A DNA stretch of 64,000 bases from Flavobacterium glycines (lineage in GTDB: Bacteria > Bacteroidota > Bacteroidia > Flavobacteriales > Flavobacteriaceae). Both the position numbers and the translations under genes were made by a program. The DNA lies in the NCBI RefSeq assembly GCF_900100165.1, contig NZ_FNEO01000002.1, positions 124,001 to 188,000 of the forward strand, given 5' to 3'. Shown piece by piece: positions 9,574 through 17,984 of this stretch. Within the stretch, counting starts at the first letter, position 1, and each line of letters starts with the position of its first letter. The notes under the pieces were generated by a model, which saw nothing but the letters and a program-made list of their open reading frames with translations, searched no databases and was not told the origin of the DNA.

Positions 9574-11223
9574 TTAAGGCAGCCATCTGGTATCTCCTAC
9601 TCTGTTTGTAACAATTGGAGAATTCGCATCCTTAATCATTAAATTTCCTTGGGTTGGATTTACAAATAAATCCTGCGCACTAATTCCCAATTCTGTTCCC
9701 TGAATAGCTGAAGCACCCAATAAATAATCGGTTGTAGTATAATTATTTCCGTACGTGGTAGTTGTATTTGCTGCAATAGCCTGAATGACCTTACCGCAGG
9801 CAGAAGCCAACAATACATTCTTAAAAATCAAAGTTGAACCTACGGCTGCCGGAATATTAATTAACGACCTGTTATAAGCATAATCATAAATGGTAATATT
9901 TTGGTATTCCAGATGAATTGGGTAGGCCGAAGTACCGTAATCAAATAAGTTTTTGAAATTTCGATTTTTATCAGTGGTTCCATAATAATCTCTCATGAAA
10001 GTACAATTAGAGAAAACGGCACTTTTAATATTATCAGCTCCGGCTGAACCACAAACAAAAGTACCATAAGGTCCGCTATGTCCTCCTACCTGATCTAAAG
10101 TTGTATAGCTCATCTCAAAACTACCAATTTCTTTGTATTTACCACTTCCCTGATGTCTCCAGAAACCTCGTTTAAAATAATTGAATACACAATTGTAAAT
10201 AGAGATTTCACCTACGGTCCATGAATTTCCACTATTGAAGAAATAACTGGCATCGATGGTTTGATAAAAACGAATATTTTCAAAAGAAATACTAGAAATC
10301 ACTGATCCTTGTGCAATATTCCATGCTCCATTAAGTTCAATTTGTGGTTTTTCTCCTTGAGTCCCTCCTGTTAATTTAAATCCTTTAAGAATTTCAAAAG
10401 GAGTCACCTTAAACAATGAACCTGCTTCTAAAAAATATTCCGTTCCTTCCGGGATAGCAGGATCTGAATTATTTTTACGCAAAAGAGCATCTAAATCCAT
10501 ATCCGCAGTTACAATAATTGTTTCAGCCGAAGGACCAGCTGTACGGAAACTTACCTGGTTATAAGGTTTATCGTAACGTCTTGGCTTATTATTATCAAAA
10601 ACATTCAAATTGTATAGCGTATTTTTTTCTAAACCTGTCAACGTAGCCTCACCAGTCAATTTTTCTTCTGCGGTCAAATATCGTCCTATTGCCGGTATAT
10701 CTTTATTTATAGCCGGTTCTACAGAAATACTATCCACAGGATTCTGAGCATCAATTTTCCAACTTACTTTTACTGAATTCTCAGTAATATTAATTTTTTC
10801 AACTTTGTTTAAAATTTCTGCAAAAGGCGGACGTGGTTCTGTTAAAGCACTGGTATAAGCCCATTGTGAATTATGCGCCGCATCGGCATGATTAGCTCTG
10901 ACACGGATATAAAATTGGGTTTTATACGGAATATCATCCATAAAAACCTGAGTATCTGTAACTGTATAGGATTTATACAAACTTTTATAATAATTATCTG
11001 TGTGTAATTCTACCGTATAAGATTCGGCATCGTTTATTTTATACCAAACCAAAGCAATGGAATTACTTTTCACCAAAGGAGCTGCTAACACAAATTTTGG
11101 TGAAAATAAATCGTCCTGATTATTGTAGATTAAATTATCTGCCTGACAGGATTTTAACATTACCCCCATTAGCAATAAGCTAATGAAGGATAAAATTTTA
11201 GTTGCTATTTTTGAACTTTTCAT
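9574..11223 (-). CDS. Surface lipoprotein with FN3-like and beta-helix (DUF4957/DUF5123-like) domains
   Basis: This 549-residue lipoprotein has a signal peptide with lipobox LKSC (Cys26). Two fibronectin III-like modules follow (about 40-130 and 135-230). A beta-helix region (about 235-545) has the ISFENIRFYQT and FSNCTFMRDY pattern seen in DUF4957/DUF5123 proteins. It lies 12 nt after susD, the slot usually taken by a surface glycan-binding protein of a SusCD system. It has none of the pectate lyase or GH28 active-site motifs, so binding rather than cutting is the better guess. A similar beta-helix module ends the esterase-lyase at the left edge. Confidence 0.85.
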   Translation of the reverse strand: MKSSKIATKILSFISLLLMGVMLKSCQADNLIYNNQDDLFSPKFVLAAPLVKSNSIALVWYKINDAESYTVELHTDNYYKSLYKSYTVTDTQVFMDDIPYKTQFYIRVRANHADAAHNSQWAYTSALTEPRPPFAEILNKVEKINITENSVKVSWKIDAQNPVDSISVEPAINKDIPAIGRYLTAEEKLTGEATLTGLEKNTLYNLNVFDNNKPRRYDKPYNQVSFRTAGPSAETIIVTADMDLDALLRKNNSDPAIPEGTEYFLEAGSLFKVTPFEILKGFKLTGGTQGEKPQIELNGAWNIAQGSVISSISFENIRFYQTIDASYFFNSGNSWTVGEISIYNCVFNYFKRGFWRHQGSGKYKEIGSFEMSYTTLDQVGGHSGPYGTFVCGSAGADNIKSAVFSNCTFMRDYYGTTDKNRNFKNLFDYGTSAYPIHLEYQNITIYDYAYNRSLINIPAAVGSTLIFKNVLLASACGKVIQAIAANTTTTYGNNYTTTDYLLGASAIQGTELGISAQDLFVNPTQGNLMIKDANSPIVTNRVGDTRWLP

Positions 11224-11235
11224 AATCTATAGGAT

Positions 11236-13152
11236 TTAATAGTTAAAACCATAATAATTCTTAATGGCACCACGATGGTCCGTAATCACTTTGGATGGAT
11301 AAGGACATAAATAACGAAGTGGCTCATTAGGAGATATACTCGAAGCATTATTGAAGTTTATGAAACCTCTAAAACTCCATTTAATATCATTTCGTGGTTC
11401 ATAGGATGCGGTTTCATTATTGAGTGCATACCAGCTTGTAGCAAATACCAACTCGGTATAACCTGCCGGACGGGCTTGTAAGATTGGGTCAATTCCCTGA
11501 ATATCTAAAATTGTTCGGGATGCATTATTAGGATCCGGAATATTTTTCCAGTAAACACTTCCCGGAACCTGATCAATACCTGGCACATAAGCACCATTGG
11601 CTACACGTCCCCAATTCAATAATTTGTAATATTGATTATAAATTACTTCACCAAATTTATTCCAACGAGCCAAGTCAAATTTACGTTTGCTTTCCCCTCC
11701 AAATTCCCATGCGCGCTCATCCATAATAGCTTTGAAAAAAGCTTCTTTGGTAGTTTTAGAACTCACATAATTTTCTACTTTTTCAGACCAATTAGTTTGT
11801 GCAAAAGCCCTGCGTCTAACACGTTTTAAACATTCCTGAGCATCATTGCGAGGCCCAAAACGTTCATTTACTGCTTCGGCATACATCAACAATACATCTG
11901 CAAAACGCATCCATGGATAATTCACACCGGTTCCTTTGCTACTGGTACTTCCCAATGGATCGTCCATATAGAGTTTAGACCATTTTGCCACAGCTACGCG
12001 TGCCAAATCCAAACGAATTACCTGGTTTAAATTTTCATTATAAGAAAAAGGCGCACAAGTCATATCACGTCTTAAATCGGTTTTATCAAATGAAAACAAA
12101 TAGGTTCCGCACAAACTAAGATTTCCTGAAGCACCTCCGTAAGAATGATTCCCTTCAGTAATAGGAATACCAATACTATAACCATATTCTCCCGTAGAAT
12201 TTTTCAAAAGCGGTAATGAAAACAGCACATCATCATCAACAGGTGTTACCCAGTTGTTCTGCTTTATCCAAAAATCACGATAACCCAATTTTAAATCATG
12301 ATGTTGTTCCTGGATAACTTTGCCTAAATAAGTAATCGCAGTGTCATAATATAGTTCATAATTGTCTCCTCTTACCATTTGACCAATACTTGCCGGATTA
12401 TCTGTATCCGGACGTAAACTCCATCCACCACGAGTTAGGGCAAGTAATCCTATTAATCCCTGGTTGAAACTTCTTGAAGCTCTTTCTACACCATAATCTA
12501 ATTGATTAGCATATTGCATTAACGGCTCCACCGATTTCAAATCATCAATCAAAAATTCAAGAATATCATTTCTGTCTGTTACCCCTACAGCAAAATTTTC
12601 ATCTCCGGTAGAAGATTTAGTTCTAAATACTACATCACCCCAAATACGAATCATGTCCAAATACACCATGGCACGAATAGTTTTTACTTCTCCATAAAGT
12701 TGAGTGACTGCTGAAGGTGTGTCTTTACTTGCCGATTTATACAAGTCTGATTGTTCTATTCCTTCAATCACATCATTAGACAGGTTGATAATCTTGTACA
12801 TCGCATTCCAGGTAGAATTCAATGTTGTCCAATAAGGTTTTGGTTCATAACAAGCCAAATCCGAACCGTTCACATTGACTGTGTTTGTGGTCACCCCTGA
12901 CATTTCCACATCAGTATTCATATTAAAAACAAAAGCAAGACGATTAGAATAAGCATCATCAGTAAGCATTAGTGTATAAACTCCTGCAACTGCCGATTGG
13001 ATATCTTTCTCTGTTTTAAAAACTTCCGCCGTAGTAAAACCAGTATCTGGTTGCACATCTAAATAATTTTCGCAAGCTGTAAAGAACATTGCAAAACTTA
13101 ACAGAAGACTGTATAATATCTTTTTGTTCATCTTTTTATAATTTAATTTCAT
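11236..13152 (-). CDS. SusD/RagB family outer membrane glycan-binding lipoprotein
   Basis: The protein caps the SusC channel and binds pectin oligomers. It has the SusD order: lipobox FTAC, then ENYLDVQPDTGFTT, a TPR-rich N-terminal half, and a C-terminal half with RFADVLLMYAEAVN and RRRAF. Its length of 638 residues is normal to slightly long. The first ATG overlaps the susC stop as TAATG, which points to translational coupling. A second ATG seven codons later (top base 13131) would give the more usual start MNKKILYSLL and cannot be excluded. Specificity for galacturonides is inferred from the neighbours. Confidence 0.96.
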   Translation of the reverse strand: MKLNYKKMNKKILYSLLLSFAMFFTACENYLDVQPDTGFTTAEVFKTEKDIQSAVAGVYTLMLTDDAYSNRLAFVFNMNTDVEMSGVTTNTVNVNGSDLACYEPKPYWTTLNSTWNAMYKIINLSNDVIEGIEQSDLYKSASKDTPSAVTQLYGEVKTIRAMVYLDMIRIWGDVVFRTKSSTGDENFAVGVTDRNDILEFLIDDLKSVEPLMQYANQLDYGVERASRSFNQGLIGLLALTRGGWSLRPDTDNPASIGQMVRGDNYELYYDTAITYLGKVIQEQHHDLKLGYRDFWIKQNNWVTPVDDDVLFSLPLLKNSTGEYGYSIGIPITEGNHSYGGASGNLSLCGTYLFSFDKTDLRRDMTCAPFSYNENLNQVIRLDLARVAVAKWSKLYMDDPLGSTSSKGTGVNYPWMRFADVLLMYAEAVNERFGPRNDAQECLKRVRRRAFAQTNWSEKVENYVSSKTTKEAFFKAIMDERAWEFGGESKRKFDLARWNKFGEVIYNQYYKLLNWGRVANGAYVPGIDQVPGSVYWKNIPDPNNASRTILDIQGIDPILQARPAGYTELVFATSWYALNNETASYEPRNDIKWSFRGFINFNNASSISPNEPLRYLCPYPSKVITDHRGAIKNYYGFNY

Positions 13153-16100
13153 TAAAATGATAACTGTGCTCCAAAAGTGTAATTTCTGGTTCTTGGATAG
13201 GCGTTATAATCGATATTAGGCGTTAAACCGGTTTCTAAATTAACTTCCGGATCATAACCTGAATAATTAGTCCAAACGAATAAATTAGAACCTGTTGTAT
13301 AAAAACGAGCTCTGCTGATTCCAATTTTCTTAGTCCATTTTTGAGGAAGAGTATAGCCAATTGTAAGCGTATTTAATCGTAAAAATGTCCCTTTCTCAAT
13401 TGCATAAGACATAGCGATAGGACGACCAATTGAAGTAGGATTCCACATGGTTGCATTCTCATTAAATTTAGCCAAAACTTCAGGTTGGTAACGGATTTCA
13501 TTTCCCATATCGTCATAGTTTCTCCAACGCTTATCTAAACCTACTTCCATTCCTAAATTGTTTTGGTTATTTTGATACCAGGAAGTCATCATAATTTTAT
13601 TGGCGTTGTACACATCAAAACCAACTATAAAATTGAAAAAGGTTGAAAAGTCAAAATTTTTCCAAGTAGCGTTCAAACCAAAACCTCCTGAATATTTTGG
13701 ATTGGTGTTACCAATAACTTTTCGGTCTTTATCACCTATTACGAAAGTATTCGGATCTGTTAAATCAATAGGAGTCAATTTTTTGAACTTAGCATTCCCC
13801 GGACGAGGGTCTCCCGAAAGATTTTTCGAATTCACAATTCCTTCTTTCAATTTCCAGCTTTTGGTAAGTGGATCAAATGATTCAAAATCATCCATAGTAT
13901 AGAATCCATCATTCACAAAACCATAGATTAAACCTTTTTGTCCACCTACATAAGCGCGATAATCATCATCATTCAACAATTGTGTTCCTGCCCATCCTGA
14001 ACTTAAAATCCATTCTTCTTCTCCACTGGCCAGTTTATCAATTTTGTTTTTGTTAAATCCAATATTGAAATTCAAATCCAATTGAAAATCTTTTTTCTGA
14101 ATTACATTAGCATTGACAGCAAACTCCAATCCTTTGTTAGATGTTTGACCAACGTTTTTCATGATTTTTGTAAATCCTGAAGCACCTGGAATATCAGAAG
14201 GAACTAATAAATCTTTAACTGTATTTTTATACAACTCTAAATTTCCACTAATACGTCCTTTAAAGAATCCAAAATCAAAACCTAAGTTTCTGGTATAAGT
14301 AGTTTCCCATTTTACATCCGGATTATTTAAGAAATTAGTGTTATAAAAATTATAATAATAATGATTCTCTTCTCCCCAACCTACAGAACGATCACGTGAA
14401 ACACCATAATATTTAGCATACAAATCACCATTAATTCTATCGTTACCGGAAACTCCGTAACTCAAACGAACTTTCAAATTTGAAATCACCTTACTGTCTT
14501 TCAAAAAGTCTTCATTAGAAACTCTCCAGGCCAAAGCTGCTGCCGGGAATACACCCCAACGATTTCCGGGACCGAACTTTGTCGAACCATCTGTACGAGC
14601 TGTAAAAGAGGCTAAGTATTTATCATTATAACCGTAATTTACACGACCAAAAAATGACGATATACGGTTTGGAGATCCTGCTGAAGAACCATTTTCAAAT
14701 GGTGTTCCTAATGCTAAATTATTTAAAGCTTTAGCTCCTGAGATGTCTTCCGGGAAATAACGAGTACGATAATACTTGCCATAGCTTTCCTGATTTTTCA
14801 TCTCCTGCCCTAACATCATTTGAAAATCATGAACCTCTTTCCATTTAAAACTATAATTCAATACATTATTTAATTGCCATCTTGGGCTTTGAGCCATCGA
14901 CCAGTAGGTAACAGGAAGATTATTATTAGCATTTGCAGTACCAGTATCTGTTCCCCAAAAACGACCGTCTTCACTGTATTTGTATTCATATCCGAACATA
15001 CTACGAAGACTTAAGCCATTGATAATATTCCATGTTAAAGCTCCTGTAGTATTGAATGTACGGGTATTACGCTTACGATAATTTTTTTGAGCCTCTTGTA
15101 TAGGATTGAAACGTACTGTTGGCTGATAATCTTCCGGATCAAAATAGGTATCATCTTCCGGTAAAGTCATGTATTCTTCTAAACCTAAAGTTGGTGCCTG
15201 ACGTAGCGCATTTAATAAACTAACACTTTCTGTACCTGAACCATCAATAGTTTGATTGATTAAACGAGTTTGAAATTCAAATGAAAATTTATCAGATAGT
15301 TTAGTAGTCATCATGAAGTTTAAGTTGGTTTGTCTTAAAGCACTTCCAATTAATACTCCCGGCTGATCCTGATTAACCAGCGCAAATTTGTACTTAGTAC
15401 TTTCATTCCCCCCACTTAAGCTTAGATCAGTATATTTAGCAACCGGATTGGTTCCAAAAATTTCATCCTGCCAATCGATTCCTTTATTTCCCTGATAAAT
15501 ATATAATTCGTTTGCACGACCGTAACGATTAAAGAAAGCCGTTGGATTTGAATTACGCTGACGCTCATATTCGTACTGCATCATTACAAATTCATAAGGA
15601 TCCATAACATCCAAACGATTTGCCAAAGTTTTCATTTGCATATAGCTGTTCAGATTCACTGAAATTCTTCCTGCTTTTGGTTTCTTAGTGGTTACTAAAA
15701 CTACTCCGTTAGCTCCACGGGCACCATAAATAGCAGTAGATGCGGCATCCTTTAAAACCTCAACCGATTCGATGTCTGTTGGAGGAATATCATTTAAATT
15801 GGCTACCTCAAAACCATCCACTAAAATTAAAGGGGAATTATCCTGAGTAACAGAACCACCACCACGAATACGAATCATGATTTCGGCACCAGGAGAACCG
15901 TCGGAAGATGTTACCTGAACCCCCGGCAATTTCCCTACTAAAGCTTCTGCCACAGAGGCAGTAGGTACTTTTGCCAATTCAGAACCTTTTATACTCGAAA
16001 TAGCTCCGGTAAGGTTTCCGCGTTTTTGGGTACCATATCCAATTACTACCACTTCATTTAATTCGCTGGTAGATTCTTTCATTTGAATATCAATTCCTGA

Positions 16101-16373
16101 AGTACGTCCTTTCAAAGGTAACGTAACATCATTCATCCCAATAAATTTAACTAATAAAACAGCAGTTTTAGGATCGTTCACTTTTATGGAAAATTTTCCA
16201 TCGATATCAGTAGTAGTATTAGTATTTTGATTCAATACAATAACTGTGGCCGATGGTATAGAGCCTGTTTTATCTCTTACCACACCAGTTACAGTTACCT
16301 TTTCCTGAGCATAGCTGTTAAAGGCTAAAAGCAAAACAGCTAAAATGCTCACGATATGTTTTTTTATCGTCAT
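13152..16373 (-). CDS. SusC/RagA family TonB-dependent outer membrane transporter
   Basis: This 1073-residue porin imports oligosaccharides with TonB energy. A signal peptide ends SYAQ. A carboxypeptidase-regulatory-like domain (about 25-105) precedes the typical SusC stretch ELNEVVVIGYGTQKRGNLTG. The plug contains LVGKLPGVQV, IRIRGGGS and PLILVDG, followed by a 22-strand-type barrel that ends in phenylalanine (AQLSF). There is no STN domain, so it is a plain transporter rather than an anti-sigma signalling one. It lies 40 nt after the lipoprotein gene and shares one base with susD. Pectin fragments are the inferred substrate. Confidence 0.97.
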   Translation of the reverse strand: MTIKKHIVSILAVLLLAFNSYAQEKVTVTGVVRDKTGSIPSATVIVLNQNTNTTTDIDGKFSIKVNDPKTAVLLVKFIGMNDVTLPLKGRTSGIDIQMKESTSELNEVVVIGYGTQKRGNLTGAISSIKGSELAKVPTASVAEALVGKLPGVQVTSSDGSPGAEIMIRIRGGGSVTQDNSPLILVDGFEVANLNDIPPTDIESVEVLKDAASTAIYGARGANGVVLVTTKKPKAGRISVNLNSYMQMKTLANRLDVMDPYEFVMMQYEYERQRNSNPTAFFNRYGRANELYIYQGNKGIDWQDEIFGTNPVAKYTDLSLSGGNESTKYKFALVNQDQPGVLIGSALRQTNLNFMMTTKLSDKFSFEFQTRLINQTIDGSGTESVSLLNALRQAPTLGLEEYMTLPEDDTYFDPEDYQPTVRFNPIQEAQKNYRKRNTRTFNTTGALTWNIINGLSLRSMFGYEYKYSEDGRFWGTDTGTANANNNLPVTYWSMAQSPRWQLNNVLNYSFKWKEVHDFQMMLGQEMKNQESYGKYYRTRYFPEDISGAKALNNLALGTPFENGSSAGSPNRISSFFGRVNYGYNDKYLASFTARTDGSTKFGPGNRWGVFPAAALAWRVSNEDFLKDSKVISNLKVRLSYGVSGNDRINGDLYAKYYGVSRDRSVGWGEENHYYYNFYNTNFLNNPDVKWETTYTRNLGFDFGFFKGRISGNLELYKNTVKDLLVPSDIPGASGFTKIMKNVGQTSNKGLEFAVNANVIQKKDFQLDLNFNIGFNKNKIDKLASGEEEWILSSGWAGTQLLNDDDYRAYVGGQKGLIYGFVNDGFYTMDDFESFDPLTKSWKLKEGIVNSKNLSGDPRPGNAKFKKLTPIDLTDPNTFVIGDKDRKVIGNTNPKYSGGFGLNATWKNFDFSTFFNFIVGFDVYNANKIMMTSWYQNNQNNLGMEVGLDKRWRNYDDMGNEIRYQPEVLAKFNENATMWNPTSIGRPIAMSYAIEKGTFLRLNTLTIGYTLPQKWTKKIGISRARFYTTGSNLFVWTNYSGYDPEVNLETGLTPNIDYNAYPRTRNYTFGAQLSF

Positions 16374-16413
16374 AACTACAATATTTATTTAAATTTGTTT
16401 TTAAGTCTGTTTG

Positions 16414-17253
16414 TTATTGTTTCTGATTGATTTTTTTTGCTGTATAAGCTTCACCATTAACAGTCGCCACATAATTTTGTATCACCGGCGTATCAGGATC
16501 ATTCAAATTGAGGTTAATCTGAGTCACTCCGTTAGCTAAAATTGGAAAAGAACCTGAAATTTCTTTTGTACTAACCACCTCCATATTATCCTTCAAAAAC
16601 TGAATCCGAATACTTACTTTATTAGCGGCTTCATCTGTTTGAAACAGAATAAAATCATCGGTATAATTGATTCCTCCTGTGGTTGTTTTTTTAGTCCTTG
16701 AAACCTCCATATCCTGCTGAACAAAAGTTTCGTCAGCCACTTTATATCCGTTGCGTTTTACTTTAACAATAGTTTTAATATAAGTATAAGCCGGATCAGC
16801 TGTTTTATCCATTGCTTTTAATCGTAAGATTCCTGATCTGGTCAAAATGTTCATTGTAAGCGTATCTTTAAATGGCGACACATAAGGCATTGCTGCTGAA
16901 ATTTTGACCGGCTGATCAGCATTAACTGCCTGAGGAATAATCAAATCATTCAAATTTACCGGAGATGGGACCATTTGTTCCGGGATATCGGTAGCAATAA
17001 ACTTATATGCGCCATTATCAAGAGCAAAACGATAATGAGAACTGTAGTTTGCAAAAAATTCACCATCATTTTTATAAATAAAAATTGGTTTTGTAGAGAT
17101 TCCTGTATTCAAACTCCAGGGCTCACCATTTAACTGAATTTGAAAATCTTTAACAACCGCGGTATCGTATTTCACCTCATCATTACTACAAGCATTTATT
17201 AACATAAGTAGTGCTCCATATCCCAGAATCCTATTTAGTATCTTTTTCATCAT
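16414..17253 (-). CDS. Lipoprotein of unknown function at the head of the susCD operon
   Basis: The 279-residue product has a lipoprotein signal (lipobox LINACS, Cys22). The body looks all-beta, with two segments that could be immunoglobulin- or fimbrillin-like sandwiches. I see no enzyme motif. It lies directly ahead of susC with a 40-nt gap, so it is probably co-transcribed and displayed on the same surface complex. It may be a glycan-binding accessory protein (inference). The C-terminus ends in a polar tail KKINQKQ. Confidence 0.75.
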   Translation of the reverse strand: MMKKILNRILGYGALLMLINACSNDEVKYDTAVVKDFQIQLNGEPWSLNTGISTKPIFIYKNDGEFFANYSSHYRFALDNGAYKFIATDIPEQMVPSPVNLNDLIIPQAVNADQPVKISAAMPYVSPFKDTLTMNILTRSGILRLKAMDKTADPAYTYIKTIVKVKRNGYKVADETFVQQDMEVSRTKKTTTGGINYTDDFILFQTDEAANKVSIRIQFLKDNMEVVSTKEISGSFPILANGVTQINLNLNDPDTPVIQNYVATVNGEAYTAKKINQKQ

Positions 17254-17262
17254 AATACAATT

Positions 17263-17475
17263 TTAAAATTGAAATTGGTTAAAGAAGACAACAGCGGCTA
17301 CATAAACATTAGCCACAGGTATCAATAGATTAGTGACTGTTGCAGTTGCGAATTTTAAATTGAGATTTCGCTTTCCTCCACATTCTAATGAAGGAATCAA
17401 TTGCCTCAGTTCATTACTTTGACAGCAATACACTATAAACATCCCTGGCAGGATGAAAGTGCCCATTTGTTTCAT
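17263..17475 (-). CDS. Small ORF of 70 codons of uncertain reality
   Basis: I do not recognise this product. It has two hydrophobic stretches (about residues 6-17 and 50-66) and four Cys residues, including CC at 17-18. Its stop lies 9 nt before the lipoprotein start. It is worth listing because its ATG stands 16 nt after the same leader motif that precedes the esterase-lyase ATG. It could be a short leader peptide gene, or the region could be an untranslated leader with a chance ORF. Confidence 0.25.
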   Translation of the reverse strand: MKQMGTFILPGMFIVYCCQSNELRQLIPSLECGGKRNLNLKFATATVTNLLIPVANVYVAAVVFFNQFQF

Positions 17476-17491
17476 AAGCTTAATTTTTTAG

Positions 17492-17507
17492 TTAGTTAAA
17501 TAGTTTT
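17492..17507 (-). promoter_or_regulatory. 16-nt leader motif at the head of the susCD operon
   Basis: Minus strand AAAACTATTTAACTAA is identical to the copy at 5864-5879. It lies 238 nt upstream of the lipoprotein start and 16 nt upstream of the small ORF at 17475. It suggests that the operon transcript starts upstream of 17507. Confidence 0.5.
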
Positions 17508-17590
17508 ATAATCCCAGGAGATTATTTTGGTTCGGATGTAAAACTAGATATCGTAAATTGCAAACCGGTAGATAAATTACTTTTCAAATA

Positions 17591-17604
17591 GGGTGAAATT
17601 GCTA
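17591..17604 (-). promoter_or_regulatory. Candidate binding site of the hybrid regulator upstream of the susCD operon
   Basis: The minus strand reads TAGCAATTTCACCC. Close matches occur between the regulator and GH3 genes (TAGCAATTTG at 22411 and TAGCGATTTACCCC at 22485). The presence of the motif in both promoter regions of one locus suggests a site for the AraC domain of the regulator. This is inference from three matches. Confidence 0.35.
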
Positions 17605-17910
17605 ATAAAACAAATAAGGCTTTCCAGTAACTTAAAGAGGTAGAAAAATTAATAAACAACAGGGGGTATTTGTCTAAACCGACAGAAAAACACATTGATT
17701 TTTAACTTCAAAACAAATTTAAAAACACTAAAAACCAAACACTTAACACTTTAAAACCATCCTCCTTGTCGGACACGACTTTAAAATATCAGAAACTTAC
17801 TAATGTCCTTTTATAATTCTCTAAAAAACGTCTTATTAGAATATTTAACAAATGAAAAATGGATGAAAAAGAGTATCAAAAAAGCAATATTAGTTTTTGA
17901 AAAATAAAAA

Positions 17911-17955
17911 GGTCAATAAACAAGACGAACAATAATTTCTTCTTGCTTATTGACC
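17911..17955 (-). terminator. Rho-independent terminator of the hybrid regulator gene
   Basis: The arms are 17911-17925 and 17941-17955, 15 pairs with one position that is G-U on the minus strand but A-C on the plus strand. The minus strand continues into a TTTTTATTTTT run. It lies 30 nt after the regulator stop, so the direction is clear. Confidence 0.85.
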
Positions 17956-17984
17956 AAATAAGGTATTTCTATTTGAATATTTAT

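Noticed and set aside
17511..17560. Possible -7 box TAGTTTTA (minus strand) for the susCD operon
   Set aside because: It differs from TAnnTTTG at one base, and the nearest TTTG is only 14 bp upstream, so the spacing is wrong.
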